Source: Commensalibacter intestini A911 (GTDB lineage Bacteria > Pseudomonadota > Alphaproteobacteria > Acetobacterales > Acetobacteraceae). From it: a stretch of DNA of 64,000 bases. The notes beneath the pieces were generated by a model. It searched no databases, was not told where the DNA came from, and was given only the letters and a program-made list of their open reading frames with translations. The stretch lies in contig NZ_AGFR01000003.1 of the NCBI RefSeq assembly GCF_000231445.1, forward strand, positions 806,001 to 870,000, in the 5' to 3' direction. Position 1 is the first letter of the stretch. Every line of letters begins with the position of its first letter. Shown in pieces: positions 53,062 to 62,243 of this stretch. The translations under genes and the position numbers were made by a program.

Positions 53062-53377
53062 AACGTATAACAACTTTCTTATTTATGATAATATTGCAGA
53101 GGCTAACAATATTAAGATTTATTGTACTGGTAGTTCCAAAATAACGGACGGGTTTAGACATTTAATCATAAAATCTACCTCTTAAGATTTTATATGCAGA
53201 ATAAACCACTTTCCCAGCAATAGAAACTGTATACGAAAGTTAACTAAAGAAGTCAAATATTTCTTTACTAAAAAAGATCATATTAGTTTTAAAATATTCA
53301 GATCAAAACCTTGAAAATGCCGCTGTAAAAATACATCTGTTACAGTAACAAGTGTATAAAATAACAAGAGAGTTGAT
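53062..53377. other. 316-base intergenic region between rpsD and the Hint-protein gene
   Basis: Divergent promoter region, AT-rich, no gene seen. The only structured element is the 13-base palindrome TGTTACAGTAACA at 53338-53350, 28 bases before the start of the AIDA/Hint gene. Its size and position suit an operator or a transcription-start-overlapping repressor site. Confidence 0.5.
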
Positions 53378-56155
53378 ATGGTGGTTTCAAGCAATGTTAC
53401 TGACTTAAATACAGATAATACAAGCACAATAGACAACCAAACGGTAGAGTATGCAAGTTTAACTACAACTCAGAGTGGTAGTGACGATAGTGATACATTA
53501 ACATCAACAACTAGTAGCAGCAATATAGTTGCAGCAGCAGCGACAACAACTAGTAATATTAGTTCAAGTACTATTCGTGGTGGTACTGTTGGTAATGGTT
53601 ACCTTTATAACTTAACCGGCACAGCCCAGGCTTCAAATGTTAGTATATCTGGTACTGGTAGTATGACTGTATCAGGTAGTAATACCTCTATAACCAATAC
53701 AAATGTTAGCAACGGTGGGTATCTTTATATTCAAGGTGGAACCACAGGATATAATACGTCTGCATCAGGTAGTGGAACTCGTGTTTGGGTAAGAACTAGT
53801 GGCACAACTATCTCAAATACAACCGTAACAAACAGTGCTGTTATGGGGGTGTATCATGGTGCGGAAGCAACTAGCACTACACTGACAAGTTATGGTACAA
53901 TGTCTGTTTTTAGTGGTGGTATTGCATCCTCAACCCAAATGAGTCAGAGTGCTCGTTTAGAAGTTGGTTCTGGTGGTATTATTGTTGATACAGTAATGGC
54001 AGATTTATACACAGAAGCTAGCGTGCATAATAGTGCAATAGCTATTAATACTACTGTTACAAACAATGCTTCCATGATTATTTATGATAATGCGAGTGCC
54101 TCGAATACGACGGTTCATGATGGTGGTTATTTATCTGTTACTTCAAATGCAATTATTTCTCAAACCACCATAGGTTCCGATGGTTCTGCAGTATTAGGTT
54201 ATAGTGCTTCAGCTTATGATACAAGTATCACTAATGGTGGTGTTCTGTCTGCATATATTGGTGGGACACTCAGTGGAGCCACAGTGACAGATGGCGGAAC
54301 TTTGGCAGTCTATTCTGGTGCCTCAGCATATGATACTTTAGTCACTGGAAATGGCGCTCTTTTACGGATAACATTTAGTGGTACTTCCGTTTTTAATACC
54401 TCTGTTACAAACTCTGCTAGTATGATTGTGCGTAGTGGTGCCATTGTATCCGGTACGACCGTTAATTCTGGTGCAAATCTGAGTATTTATGCAAATGGTG
54501 TAACCCATAGTACGATTATTTCTGATGCTGGAACGCTTTTTAATGTAGCTTCAACCGGGTCTGCCATTAATACATCTGTTACTAATGGTGCGTCAATGGT
54601 TGTCTTAAGTGGTGGTATTGCCTCAACAACCACGGTTGATAATGATGGAATTGTGTCTGTTCTGAGTGGAGGAACATTATATCAAACGAATGTTAATAGT
54701 AACGGCCTCTTAGTCATCAATTCAGGTGGAATATTAAAAGATACAGTTTATATTTCTAATGGTGGTTCTGCAACTATTTGGGCAAGTGCTGGTGGAAGTG
54801 TAAGCTTAATTGGTGATCAAAATACTAACCTTACACTTACTGGTTTAGAGAATGGTGGAAATACAACTGTCGTTATTGGAGACTTCACGGGTGTTGAAGC
54901 TGGCAACTCTGACTCTATTACCTTAGAGGGAATTAACCAACAAGACGTTACTTTGGTTGAGTATAAAGATGCTAATGGTAATGATAGCCCTGACCATGTG
55001 ACGTTAACACTTAAAGATGGTTCAACCATTACGCTGAATATCGTTGGTGCAGAAGATTCAGGGTACTCTCTTTCAACATCGGGCAATGGTAGTTTGGTCT
55101 ATGAAGTCTGTTTTTTGACAGGCACACTGATCCGCACATTGTTAAATGATGAAATCAAAGTAGAAGATTTACGAGTTGGTGATTCTGTCATGACCTATGA
55201 TTGGCAAAATAACCAAGAAGTGGCTAAGGCTGTCAAATGGGTAGGATATAAACATGTTGTTGTAGATCCACAAGCCCCTTATGATGATGTAGCAGGTTAT
55301 CCTGTTCGTATCTCTAAAAACGCTATTGCTGAGAATGTGCCACATAAAGACTTGTTAGTAACCCCAGAACATTGCCTCTTCTTTAATGGTAGCTTTGTTC
55401 CAGCACGGATGTTGGTCAATAATTACAGTATTTTTTATGATCATTCGATTACGGAATATACTTACTATCACGTAGAAACAGAAGAGCACTCTGTGATTTG
55501 GGCTGACGGTATGTTGACTGAGACTTATTTAGATACAGGAAATCGTAAGGTTTTTAAACAATATCAAGATACAGCAACATTATTCGCACAAAGCTCTGAT
55601 CTTAAAAGCTGGGAAGATGACGCTTGTGCGCCATTGTTAACCGACCGTTCTGTTATTGAGCCTCTTTTTAACGAATTATTAGATAGAGCAAAAGAAATAG
55701 GATTTGAAAAACAAACTCAGAATATTGTTATTGATCAAAACCCAGAGCTTCATTTAGTGACGGATACAGGAGAAATTATTGTTCCACATTCCATCCAAAA
55801 AGAACGTTTGATTTTTGCGGTGCCGAGCGATGTTCATTCTATCCACTTAGCCTCAAAAGCAAGCCGTCCAAGCGATGTTGTTGGTGCCTTTTTGGATGAT
55901 AGAAGAGAGTTGGGCGTATTAATCGGAGATATTACCTTATTAACCCCACAACAAACCTATAAAATCCATAATCACTTAGATACACCTAAATTACAAGGAT
56001 GGTATAATGTGGAAAATGGCCCTTATCGCTGGACTAATGGAAATGCTTTATTGCCTTTAGAACAAAGTAAGGAAAATACAAAAGAAGATTCACAAAATAT
56101 TCTCGTCGTGCAAATTGTTGCCGCAGGTCCTTATATACAGCAAATGCAAGGCTAA
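53378..56155 (+). CDS. AIDA-repeat / Hint-domain surface-type protein
   Basis: 925 residues in three parts. Residues 1-~65 are Ser/Thr/Asp-rich with no signal peptide. Residues ~65-490 hold about 20 degenerate 19-residue repeats of the AIDA type (e.g. TSVTNGASMVVLSGGIAST, TTVDNDGIVSVLSGGTLYQ), expected to wind into a beta-solenoid. After a linker domain (~490-575), a Hint domain starts at C578 (VCFLTGTLIRT, then VEDLRVGDSVMTYD), continues with TPEHCLFF and ends with EEHSVIWADG and YLDTGNR near 725. Hint domains catalyse self-cleavage or splicing through the first Cys. The last ~200 residues include GWYNVENGPYRWTNGNALLPL. There is no autotransporter barrel, so export must use another route. 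AGAGAG precedes the ATG and a strong terminator follows. Confidence 0.85.
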   Translation: MVVSSNVTDLNTDNTSTIDNQTVEYASLTTTQSGSDDSDTLTSTTSSSNIVAAAATTTSNISSSTIRGGTVGNGYLYNLTGTAQASNVSISGTGSMTVSGSNTSITNTNVSNGGYLYIQGGTTGYNTSASGSGTRVWVRTSGTTISNTTVTNSAVMGVYHGAEATSTTLTSYGTMSVFSGGIASSTQMSQSARLEVGSGGIIVDTVMADLYTEASVHNSAIAINTTVTNNASMIIYDNASASNTTVHDGGYLSVTSNAIISQTTIGSDGSAVLGYSASAYDTSITNGGVLSAYIGGTLSGATVTDGGTLAVYSGASAYDTLVTGNGALLRITFSGTSVFNTSVTNSASMIVRSGAIVSGTTVNSGANLSIYANGVTHSTIISDAGTLFNVASTGSAINTSVTNGASMVVLSGGIASTTTVDNDGIVSVLSGGTLYQTNVNSNGLLVINSGGILKDTVYISNGGSATIWASAGGSVSLIGDQNTNLTLTGLENGGNTTVVIGDFTGVEAGNSDSITLEGINQQDVTLVEYKDANGNDSPDHVTLTLKDGSTITLNIVGAEDSGYSLSTSGNGSLVYEVCFLTGTLIRTLLNDEIKVEDLRVGDSVMTYDWQNNQEVAKAVKWVGYKHVVVDPQAPYDDVAGYPVRISKNAIAENVPHKDLLVTPEHCLFFNGSFVPARMLVNNYSIFYDHSITEYTYYHVETEEHSVIWADGMLTETYLDTGNRKVFKQYQDTATLFAQSSDLKSWEDDACAPLLTDRSVIEPLFNELLDRAKEIGFEKQTQNIVIDQNPELHLVTDTGEIIVPHSIQKERLIFAVPSDVHSIHLASKASRPSDVVGAFLDDRRELGVLIGDITLLTPQQTYKIHNHLDTPKLQGWYNVENGPYRWTNGNALLPLEQSKENTKEDSQNILVVQIVAAGPYIQQMQG

Positions 56156-56190
56156 ACCTTATTTGAACTTACGTAGTGCTCTATACTTGG

Positions 56191-56228
56191 CATCTTTCAG
56201 AAGTTAATTTTGAAAGATGTCTTTTTTT
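56191..56228 (+). terminator. Rho-independent terminator after the Hint gene
   Basis: Perfect 9-bp stem CATCTTTCA (56191-56199) / TGAAAGATG (56211-56219), followed by TC and seven T. It lies 36 bases after the stop. Confidence 0.88.
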
Positions 56229-56369
56229 ATTCGGTTTATGAAACAGGGTATGAATAAGTTTTTTCTTCTTTAGTTTAGATGACTATTAATAGAAAAAATA
56301 ATTTTAACTTGGAAAACGATAATAAACCGCCTAGCATCAATATAAATAACATTATTTTAGGAGTTTTTC

Positions 56370-56900
56370 ATGGAAGAATTATTTGCACAAAAGTGGAAAT
56401 GGTTTATCGGATTAGGAGTTGTTACTCTAATTTTGGGCTGCTTAGCCTTACTTGATACCGTATTGGTTACCATTGCGCTTGTGATTGCTTTGGGAGTTGT
56501 TTTAATTATTTCTGGCTTTGCACAAATTGTTCATGCTTGTTACGTCAAAGAATGGAAAGGGTTTTTGTTCTCTGCTTTGGCTGGGGTTGTGTATTTAGTT
56601 GGTGGTGTTTTGTTAGTCAAAGGACCTGTAATTGGATCATTGCTTCTCACCGTTTTTCTAGCCGTTTGTTTTTGTTTTGGTGGTGTCATGCGTATCATGA
56701 TTGCTTTGAAACATAAATCAACAGGTGGCTGGGGATTTTTAATGTTTAGTGGCGCTCTCAGTGTGATTGTTGGAATTATGTTAATCGCACAACCTGTCAC
56801 TGGCCTATGGTTTATTGGCTTTATGGTTGCATTTGACCTTATCTTTATTGGCGCAGCTTGGATACAACTAGGCTTTGCATTAAAAGAAAAGGCCAAATAG
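56370..56900 (+). CDS. HdeD family (DUF308) membrane protein
   Basis: 176 residues, about six membrane helices arranged as repeated pairs, typical of HdeD/DUF308. The start WKWFIGLGVVTLILGCLALLD and the internal GVVYLVGGVLLVKGP and LIAQPVTGLWFIGFMVAFDLI segments show the repeated pattern. E. coli HdeD supports acid resistance at high density; an acid-producing host would plausibly need this, but the role here is inferred only. TTAGGAG precedes the ATG. It is convergent with the trmJ-like gene. Confidence 0.88.
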   Translation: MEELFAQKWKWFIGLGVVTLILGCLALLDTVLVTIALVIALGVVLIISGFAQIVHACYVKEWKGFLFSALAGVVYLVGGVLLVKGPVIGSLLLTVFLAVCFCFGGVMRIMIALKHKSTGGWGFLMFSGALSVIVGIMLIAQPVTGLWFIGFMVAFDLIFIGAAWIQLGFALKEKAK

Positions 56901-56904
56901 GTTC

Positions 56905-57684
56905 CTACTCTTTGCTGTCTTCCTTAGGTCCTCTGACCAATTCAGCAACAACCCCGTGTAAGGTTCGTAATTCTTGTTCTGTCACCTCTCCTCTTTGGAA
57001 GAAATGACGAATATTACGAACCATCCCTGGGCGTTTCTGTTCATTGCGTAAAAAGCCACAATAATCGAGCTCTCTCACCAAATGAGACATAAAATTCTCT
57101 AACTCACCTTTAGTTGCAACATGCGTTCCATTAGTTTGCAGTTGTCGTTCAGGTGTTTGTTCGGCTGCCATCCACCATTCATAAGCCATAATCATGACAG
57201 CTTGAGCTAAATTCAACGACATAAACCGAGGGTCTAATGGATATCTGATCCAATAATCTGTATGAGCAAAATCATCATTTTCTAACCCAGTCCGCTCAGG
57301 CCCAAATAAAATACCGACCTTCAACTCACGATTAGTCATTTCACGCATTTCCAAAGCTCCACCACGAGCCGTTAGTAATGGTTTAATGATGTGACGTGGA
57401 CGTGGACAAGTTGCAAAAACATGATGAAGATCCGCAACGGCCCCCTCTACGGTTTCAAAGACTTGAGCATTATCAAGTAAACGATCTGCACCAGAAGAGG
57501 CTCTCCATGCAATAGACTGAGGCCAACCATCACGGGGGGCGACTAATCTTAAATGAAATAATCCACCATTTGCCATCGCACGAGCAACGGTTCCGATATT
57601 TTCACCAAGCTGTGGTCTTACTAAAATAACAACAGGTGTATTGCCAATGGGCACTAAATCAGCACCACCATCTTTGCCGGTCAT
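56905..57684 (-). CDS. SpoU-class RNA 2'-O-methyltransferase (TrmJ-like)
   Basis: SPOUT-fold methyltransferase of the TrmH/TrmJ group, 259 residues from the ATG at 57684. That start gives a 4-base ATGA overlap with the cysS stop and has GGAG 6 bases upstream, so it is preferred over the ATG at 57696. Motif 1 VILVRPQLGENIGTVARAMAN (with the conserved Asn, Gly, Arg), the central LLFGPERTGLEND and motif 3 SLNLAQAVMIMAYE form the SAM-binding knot. TrmJ methylates position 32 of tRNA; rRNA targets are possible in this family. Co-transcription with cysS is likely. Confidence 0.88.
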   Translation of the reverse strand: MTGKDGGADLVPIGNTPVVILVRPQLGENIGTVARAMANGGLFHLRLVAPRDGWPQSIAWRASSGADRLLDNAQVFETVEGAVADLHHVFATCPRPRHIIKPLLTARGGALEMREMTNRELKVGILFGPERTGLENDDFAHTDYWIRYPLDPRFMSLNLAQAVMIMAYEWWMAAEQTPERQLQTNGTHVATKGELENFMSHLVRELDYCGFLRNEQKRPGMVRNIRHFFQRGEVTEQELRTLHGVVAELVRGPKEDSKE

Positions 57685-59315
57685 ATTTGTCTCCATATTG
57701 TGCCTTGAGGGCTATCTTCTAACATAATTCCCTGATCTTTTAACTCATCACGAATACGATCAGCTGTTGTAAAGTCCCTTGCCTTTTTAGCGGCGTTCCG
57801 TTGTTCGATTAATGCTTCGATTTCTTGAGCTTTATCTGTATTTTGGAACCATTGTGTAGGTAATGTATTAAATAAACCGAGCTGTTCGCCAGCGAATTTA
57901 AGTTTAAATGCTGCTTCTTTATCTCCTTTTAAAGCCTGATCTGCTAATTGATGCATAACCATTAATGCTTTAGGTGTATTTAGATCATCCAACATTGCGT
58001 TTAAAAAGCTTTTTGAAACATATTTTTTATGAGATAATACTTTTAAAAATGATCTTAATTTTGTAAATTTTCTCTTTTTGTCTATAATTTTAGTAACTAA
58101 TTTATGCCAGGTATCTTTAGTGATATGACTATTTATATCATATAAATATTGTCCTAGAAAAAATTCTTTTTTAGCTATTTTATTTAAAAAATCGACCATT
58201 TTTATAGCATCTTGATTGCCATTTTCAGCTTCGTTAATTGAATGACATACGTCTATTAATGCTTGATCTGTAAATAAATACCTAACAGTTTCACCATAAC
58301 TGTCAAAAATAAACAATTCTTTTTCAAAAGCAGATAATGCACGATAAAAACGATCCATAATCTGCTTTGCTTCTTTCAATCCTGATTGAGAGAAGTTTAA
58401 TACAGAACGATAATGTGCTTGAAGCAATGCAAAACGAATAGCTTCAGGATTATGTTGCTCTAGAATTTCACGAATAGTAAAGAAATTGCCTAAAGATTTA
58501 GACATTTTTTCACCATCAACAAGCAACATCGCATTATGCACCCAAACATTTGCAAAATGACTTCCTGGGAAACAGCATAGACTTTGTGCACATTCATTTT
58601 CATGGTGAGGAAATAATAAATCATGTCCACCACCATGAATATCAAAATTTTTACCCAAATAACGATAAGACATTGCAGAACATTCAATATGCCAACCTGG
58701 ACGCCCTTTACCCCATGGACTATCCCAACCAGGTTCATCAGCAATAGAGGGTTTCCATAATACAAAATCACCAGGATTCTTTTTATAGGTTGCGACCTCT
58801 ACCCTCGCCCCAGCAATTAATTCTTCTGGATTGCGTCCTGATAATTCACCATAATTTTTATAAGAAGGAACAGAAAATAAAACATGCCCTTCAGCAGCAT
58901 AGGCATGGCCATTTTCAATTAATTGAGCAATCATAGATATGATTTCTGCAATATGTTCTGTTGCTCTGGGCTCAACATCAGGAGGAAGGATATACATAGA
59001 TTGCATATCTTGATGAAAATCCTGAGTTGTTCTTTCCGTTAACGATTGAATAGATTCATTATTTAATTTTGCACGAGCATTGATTTTGTCATCAACATCT
59101 GTGATATTACGGACATATGTGACTTTGGGATATAATGTTCTTAATAGCCGAACTAAAATATCGGCCGTAAGCATTGCTCGTAAATTCCCAATATGCAAAA
59201 AATCATATACCGTAGGCCCGCAAAAATAGAGACGTACATGTAAAGGATCTAATGCAACAAAAGGAATAACCTTATGTTGGCGACTGTCATATAATGATAA
59301 GTTTAATTTACTCAT
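57681..59315 (-). CDS. cysS: Cysteinyl-tRNA synthetase with an extra ~100-residue insert
   Basis: Class I synthetase charging tRNA-Cys. The HIGH-type motif FLHIGNLRA is at ~39-47 and KMSKS at 270-274. The zinc/cysteine-site residues are C32 (FCGPTVYD), C212 (ECSAM), H237-H238 and E241 (HHENE). At 544 residues it is ~80-100 longer than usual. The excess lies between FYRALSAFEKE (~323-333) and FLNAMLDDLNTPKAL (~437-451), where most homologues have only a few tens of residues. The insert (58013-58313) is Lys/Phe/Ile-rich and its DNA is visibly more AT-rich than the rest. The C-terminal tRNA-binding end (ARDFTTADRIRDEL) is normal, so the enzyme is probably functional. Confidence 0.94.
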   Translation of the reverse strand: MSKLNLSLYDSRQHKVIPFVALDPLHVRLYFCGPTVYDFLHIGNLRAMLTADILVRLLRTLYPKVTYVRNITDVDDKINARAKLNNESIQSLTERTTQDFHQDMQSMYILPPDVEPRATEHIAEIISMIAQLIENGHAYAAEGHVLFSVPSYKNYGELSGRNPEELIAGARVEVATYKKNPGDFVLWKPSIADEPGWDSPWGKGRPGWHIECSAMSYRYLGKNFDIHGGGHDLLFPHHENECAQSLCCFPGSHFANVWVHNAMLLVDGEKMSKSLGNFFTIREILEQHNPEAIRFALLQAHYRSVLNFSQSGLKEAKQIMDRFYRALSAFEKELFIFDSYGETVRYLFTDQALIDVCHSINEAENGNQDAIKMVDFLNKIAKKEFFLGQYLYDINSHITKDTWHKLVTKIIDKKRKFTKLRSFLKVLSHKKYVSKSFLNAMLDDLNTPKALMVMHQLADQALKGDKEAAFKLKFAGEQLGLFNTLPTQWFQNTDKAQEIEALIEQRNAAKKARDFTTADRIRDELKDQGIMLEDSPQGTIWRQI

Positions 59316-59415
59316 TTTCTTTTCTTTACTGTCTATATTTTGAAGTGCCTAGAATGTCTTTTATTTTCTTAACTAAAAATTACAAGTCTTTTTTCTTTAT
59401 ATTGTAGAACATTAC

Positions 59416-60799
59416 ATGCAAATCACTAAACAAAATTTCTTTAAAAACGAATTGATGGCAATTGCCTATATTGCTATTCCAATTGCTTTTTCTCAATTAT
59501 GCCAGATGGCTATGGGGGTCACAGATACTATTTTATTGGGACATGTGAACAAAGAAACCTTAGCAGTTGGTGGATTAACCACCAATATATTCTTTTCAAT
59601 TTGTATTATTTTTCAATCCGCACTGAGCGCTGCTGCAATTCTGATTGCTCAAAATATGGGTGCTAAGAAAATTAAAGAGATTTCCAAAGTCTATTGGACT
59701 ACCTATGTTTTTGGATTACTCTTGTGTATTCCTTGTTTCTTTATTTTGTATCATTCGAGTACAATCTTGCAGTGGAATGGCGAGCATGATCAAGAAATTT
59801 TAACACAATCTAGACATTTTATGGTGATCCTTTTGTGGGGAATGCCCCCTGTTATTGCAGGAACTGGGTTAATTAGAGTGATCTTACCTGCATTAAATGC
59901 ATCAAAAATCTTATTACAAATCACGCCTATTACTGCCATTATTAACGGTTTGTTAAATGCGGCCTTTATTTATGGCTTATGGGGTGCACCTAAAATGGGA
60001 CTATATGGTTCTGCTTTGGGAACGACGATTGCTTTGTGGTTATCAACCTTTATCTTGATTGGGGTTGCTCATTGTAAAAAAGATCTCAAACAATATTTGT
60101 ATCCTTTTGCAATTGATTTCTCTTTACTAAAACCGCTAGCAAAACTTGGATTGCCAATCTGTGTTGGCGCTGCTGCTGAAATATTACTTTTCTTATTTGC
60201 AAATTTTAATGCAACGAAGCTTGGAACAGATGCGCTTGCTGCACATCAAATCGCGATTAGCTTCGCAACCCTTGTATTTATGATTCCGCTTGCCATTTCA
60301 CAGGCTGCTAATGTGCGAGTAAGTTATTGGGTTGGTGCTCAAAAACCTTATAGAGCCAAAAAAAAGTGGTTTCCTTACTGTCGGCTTAAGTGCATTGATT
60401 ATGACATTTATTTGCTCTATTGTTGTTATATTCCCTTATTTTGTTGTGCGTTTATCACTTGATACGACCTCTCCTGATAATGCCAATACAGTGATTATTG
60501 CAGCGGCTATTATTCAAATTGTTGGTTTATTTCAAATTGTTGATGGCATACAAACCGTTGCGATGGGGGCTTTGCGTGGCTTAAAAGATACCACTATTCC
60601 AATGATTCTTGCTTTGATTAGTTTTTGGGGTGTTGGATATACGTTAAGTGTCTGGTTTGCCTTTAATAAACATTGGGGAGCCCCAGGGCTTTGGGCTGGA
60701 ATGGGTATAGGACTTGGTGTGATTGCATTTCTTTCTACAACCCGCTTTTATTTCTTAACTAAAAAACCCAAAAAAATGCTGCAACGTGCTTTGAAATAA
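59416..60799 (+). pseudogene. MATE family efflux transporter, frameshifted in an A8 run
   Basis: Two overlapping frames together make a full-length MATE exporter (~461 residues, ~12 helices). Residues 1 to ~315 are read from 59416 and begin with the MATE half 1 pattern (AYIAIPIAFSQLCQMAMGVTD). Half 2 continues in the next frame to 60799 (GLSALIMTFICSIVV, then VDGIQTVAMGALRGLKDT). The break is at the run of eight A at 60358-60365. With seven A the reading would be continuous (AKKSGF), so one extra A is the simplest explanation. MATE pumps expel cationic drugs or metabolites using Na+ or H+. It may be a real pseudogene, a phase-variable gene or a base-calling error. Confidence 0.82.
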
Positions 60800-60844
60800 A
60801 TCTCTGCACAATCATACAATACAGATAAAGTATAATCTTTCATA

Positions 60845-61351
60845 ATGATCCTAATAGGATGCGCCATTATGGCGCTATTTATCGTCTTAGGATATATTGG
60901 CAAAGCAATTATCCCTCACCGTTATTTACCTTATATTTCTTTGGTTGGAGCGGTTTATACTTACTATGTAGCGTATCAAAAGGTTTTCCCTACCATCACG
61001 ATGGAGGAAGAAGATGCAACGGTTTCTACTCAAAAGCGTTTGACATTTTGGAACGGTTTTTTAATACAATTTTTAAATCCTAAAGGGATATTATTAGCCT
61101 TTCCAATCGTTGCAATTATGTATCCTTCTGCACATATTACAGGCATAAATATCGCTTTGATTTCCTGTGCTATTTCTATAGGTGGAGGGTTGGCCCCAGG
61201 CTTATATGCATTGGCTGGCGATATTATTGGTAAGAAAATTAAAAATAAAACTTGGATACAGCGATTTACTCAACTGATGGGCGCAATGTTAATTATTGTC
61301 GGATCAATGATGTTATATGATTTCATAATTGATAGTCATTTATTCCAATAA
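60845..61351 (+). CDS. LysE/RhtB-type amino-acid exporter, N-terminally truncated
   Basis: 168 residues with four to five membrane helices. FWNGFLIQFLNPKGILLAF (~68-86) is the diagnostic second motif of LysE/RhtB exporters, and helices 2 onward align with the usual plan. The first ~45 residues, including the TPGPN motif of helix 1, are absent. An in-frame stop at 60833 and the MATE gene directly upstream leave no room for them. Export activity is therefore doubtful. It is convergent with an AraC-type regulator, a pairing common for LysE-type exporters. Confidence 0.72.
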   Translation: MILIGCAIMALFIVLGYIGKAIIPHRYLPYISLVGAVYTYYVAYQKVFPTITMEEEDATVSTQKRLTFWNGFLIQFLNPKGILLAFPIVAIMYPSAHITGINIALISCAISIGGGLAPGLYALAGDIIGKKIKNKTWIQRFTQLMGAMLIIVGSMMLYDFIIDSHLFQ

Positions 61352-61354
61352 AAA

Positions 61355-62161
61355 TTACAATCGATTAACAATAGACCGCCAATGTAAAGGGGTTATTCCA
61401 AACGCCTTTTTAAAATGTTTTGTCATATGGCTTTGATCAAAAAATCCAGCCATGATAGCAGCTTCAGCTGGTGGTTTTTTTAACAGTAAAAATGACTTTA
61501 CCTGATCCAGTCTACGCATAATGATATAACGATGTGGGCTGGTTCCAAATATCCCTTTGAAATGACGAGAAACACTCCATCGATCACATCCGATATTTTG
61601 CTCGATATCAGCAAGACTAATAGTTTCTTGTAAAGAACAGTGGATATATTCTCTGGCACGTTCGGCCATACTGTAATCAAGAGGTTGTTTTCCTTTTTGT
61701 AATCCTCCAGATATATCACGCAATACCATAACAAATTCATAAAAAGCATCTTCTTCTTCGAGCTCATTACGATAGTTGGGTGATAAACAAGACAGTAAAT
61801 TTTTTACTTTTTGAAATAAAATTGGATGCTGACTTATGCCATTTTTAATAAAATGCAAAGAAGACCCACGCAAAATTTGTTGGATAAGTTCTGGCTTTAT
61901 ATAAACCATTTTATAATGGAAACCTGCGTGTGTCCCTGCCATTCCATCATGCTTTTCATCAGGATATAACACCATAGTGCTACCTGGAATATTATGTTGG
62001 ACACAACCACCATAATGAAAAGATTGAATACCTGATAACGTCAATCCTACCGCAAAAGTATCATGACGGTGTGAATTATATGCGTGACCAGAAAAAAAGG
62101 CCTCGAACGCTTCTAATGTATTTGTATGATATTGATTATATATTTTGTCATCTTTAGACAA
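61355..62161 (-). CDS. AraC family transcriptional regulator
   Basis: 268 residues. The N-terminal cupin-like ligand domain (AYNSHRHDTFAVGLTLSGIQSFHYGG, ~27-52 in overlapping segments) is followed by a double helix-turn-helix AraC domain (~165-268). The first helix-turn-helix is ISLADIEQNIGCDRWSVSRHF. The second, PPAEAAIMAGFFDQSHMTKH, leads into FKKAFGITPLHW, the AraC signature. Such regulators with this N-terminus often control a neighbouring LysE-type exporter; here that exporter is convergent and truncated, so the regulon may have decayed. The ligand is unknown. Confidence 0.9.
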   Translation of the reverse strand: MSKDDKIYNQYHTNTLEAFEAFFSGHAYNSHRHDTFAVGLTLSGIQSFHYGGCVQHNIPGSTMVLYPDEKHDGMAGTHAGFHYKMVYIKPELIQQILRGSSLHFIKNGISQHPILFQKVKNLLSCLSPNYRNELEEEDAFYEFVMVLRDISGGLQKGKQPLDYSMAERAREYIHCSLQETISLADIEQNIGCDRWSVSRHFKGIFGTSPHRYIIMRRLDQVKSFLLLKKPPAEAAIMAGFFDQSHMTKHFKKAFGITPLHWRSIVNRL

Positions 62162-62191
62162 GATGATCGATCCTTAATAGGATGATATTTG

Positions 62192-62231
62192 ATTGGATAT
62201 TAACGTAAGTCTAGCAACGCTAATATCCAAT
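62192..62231 (-). terminator. Hairpin after the lpxR-like gene
   Basis: Perfect 11-bp arms ATTGGATATTA (62192-62202) and TAATATCCAAT (62221-62231), 18-base loop, 13 bases after the stop (leftward). No U-tract. Confidence 0.5.
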
Positions 62232-62243
62232 AAATAGATATTC

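Noticed and set aside
53378-56155. Classical type V autotransporter
   Set aside because: AIDA-type repeats are present, but there is no signal peptide and no C-terminal beta-barrel; a Hint domain and another tail follow instead.
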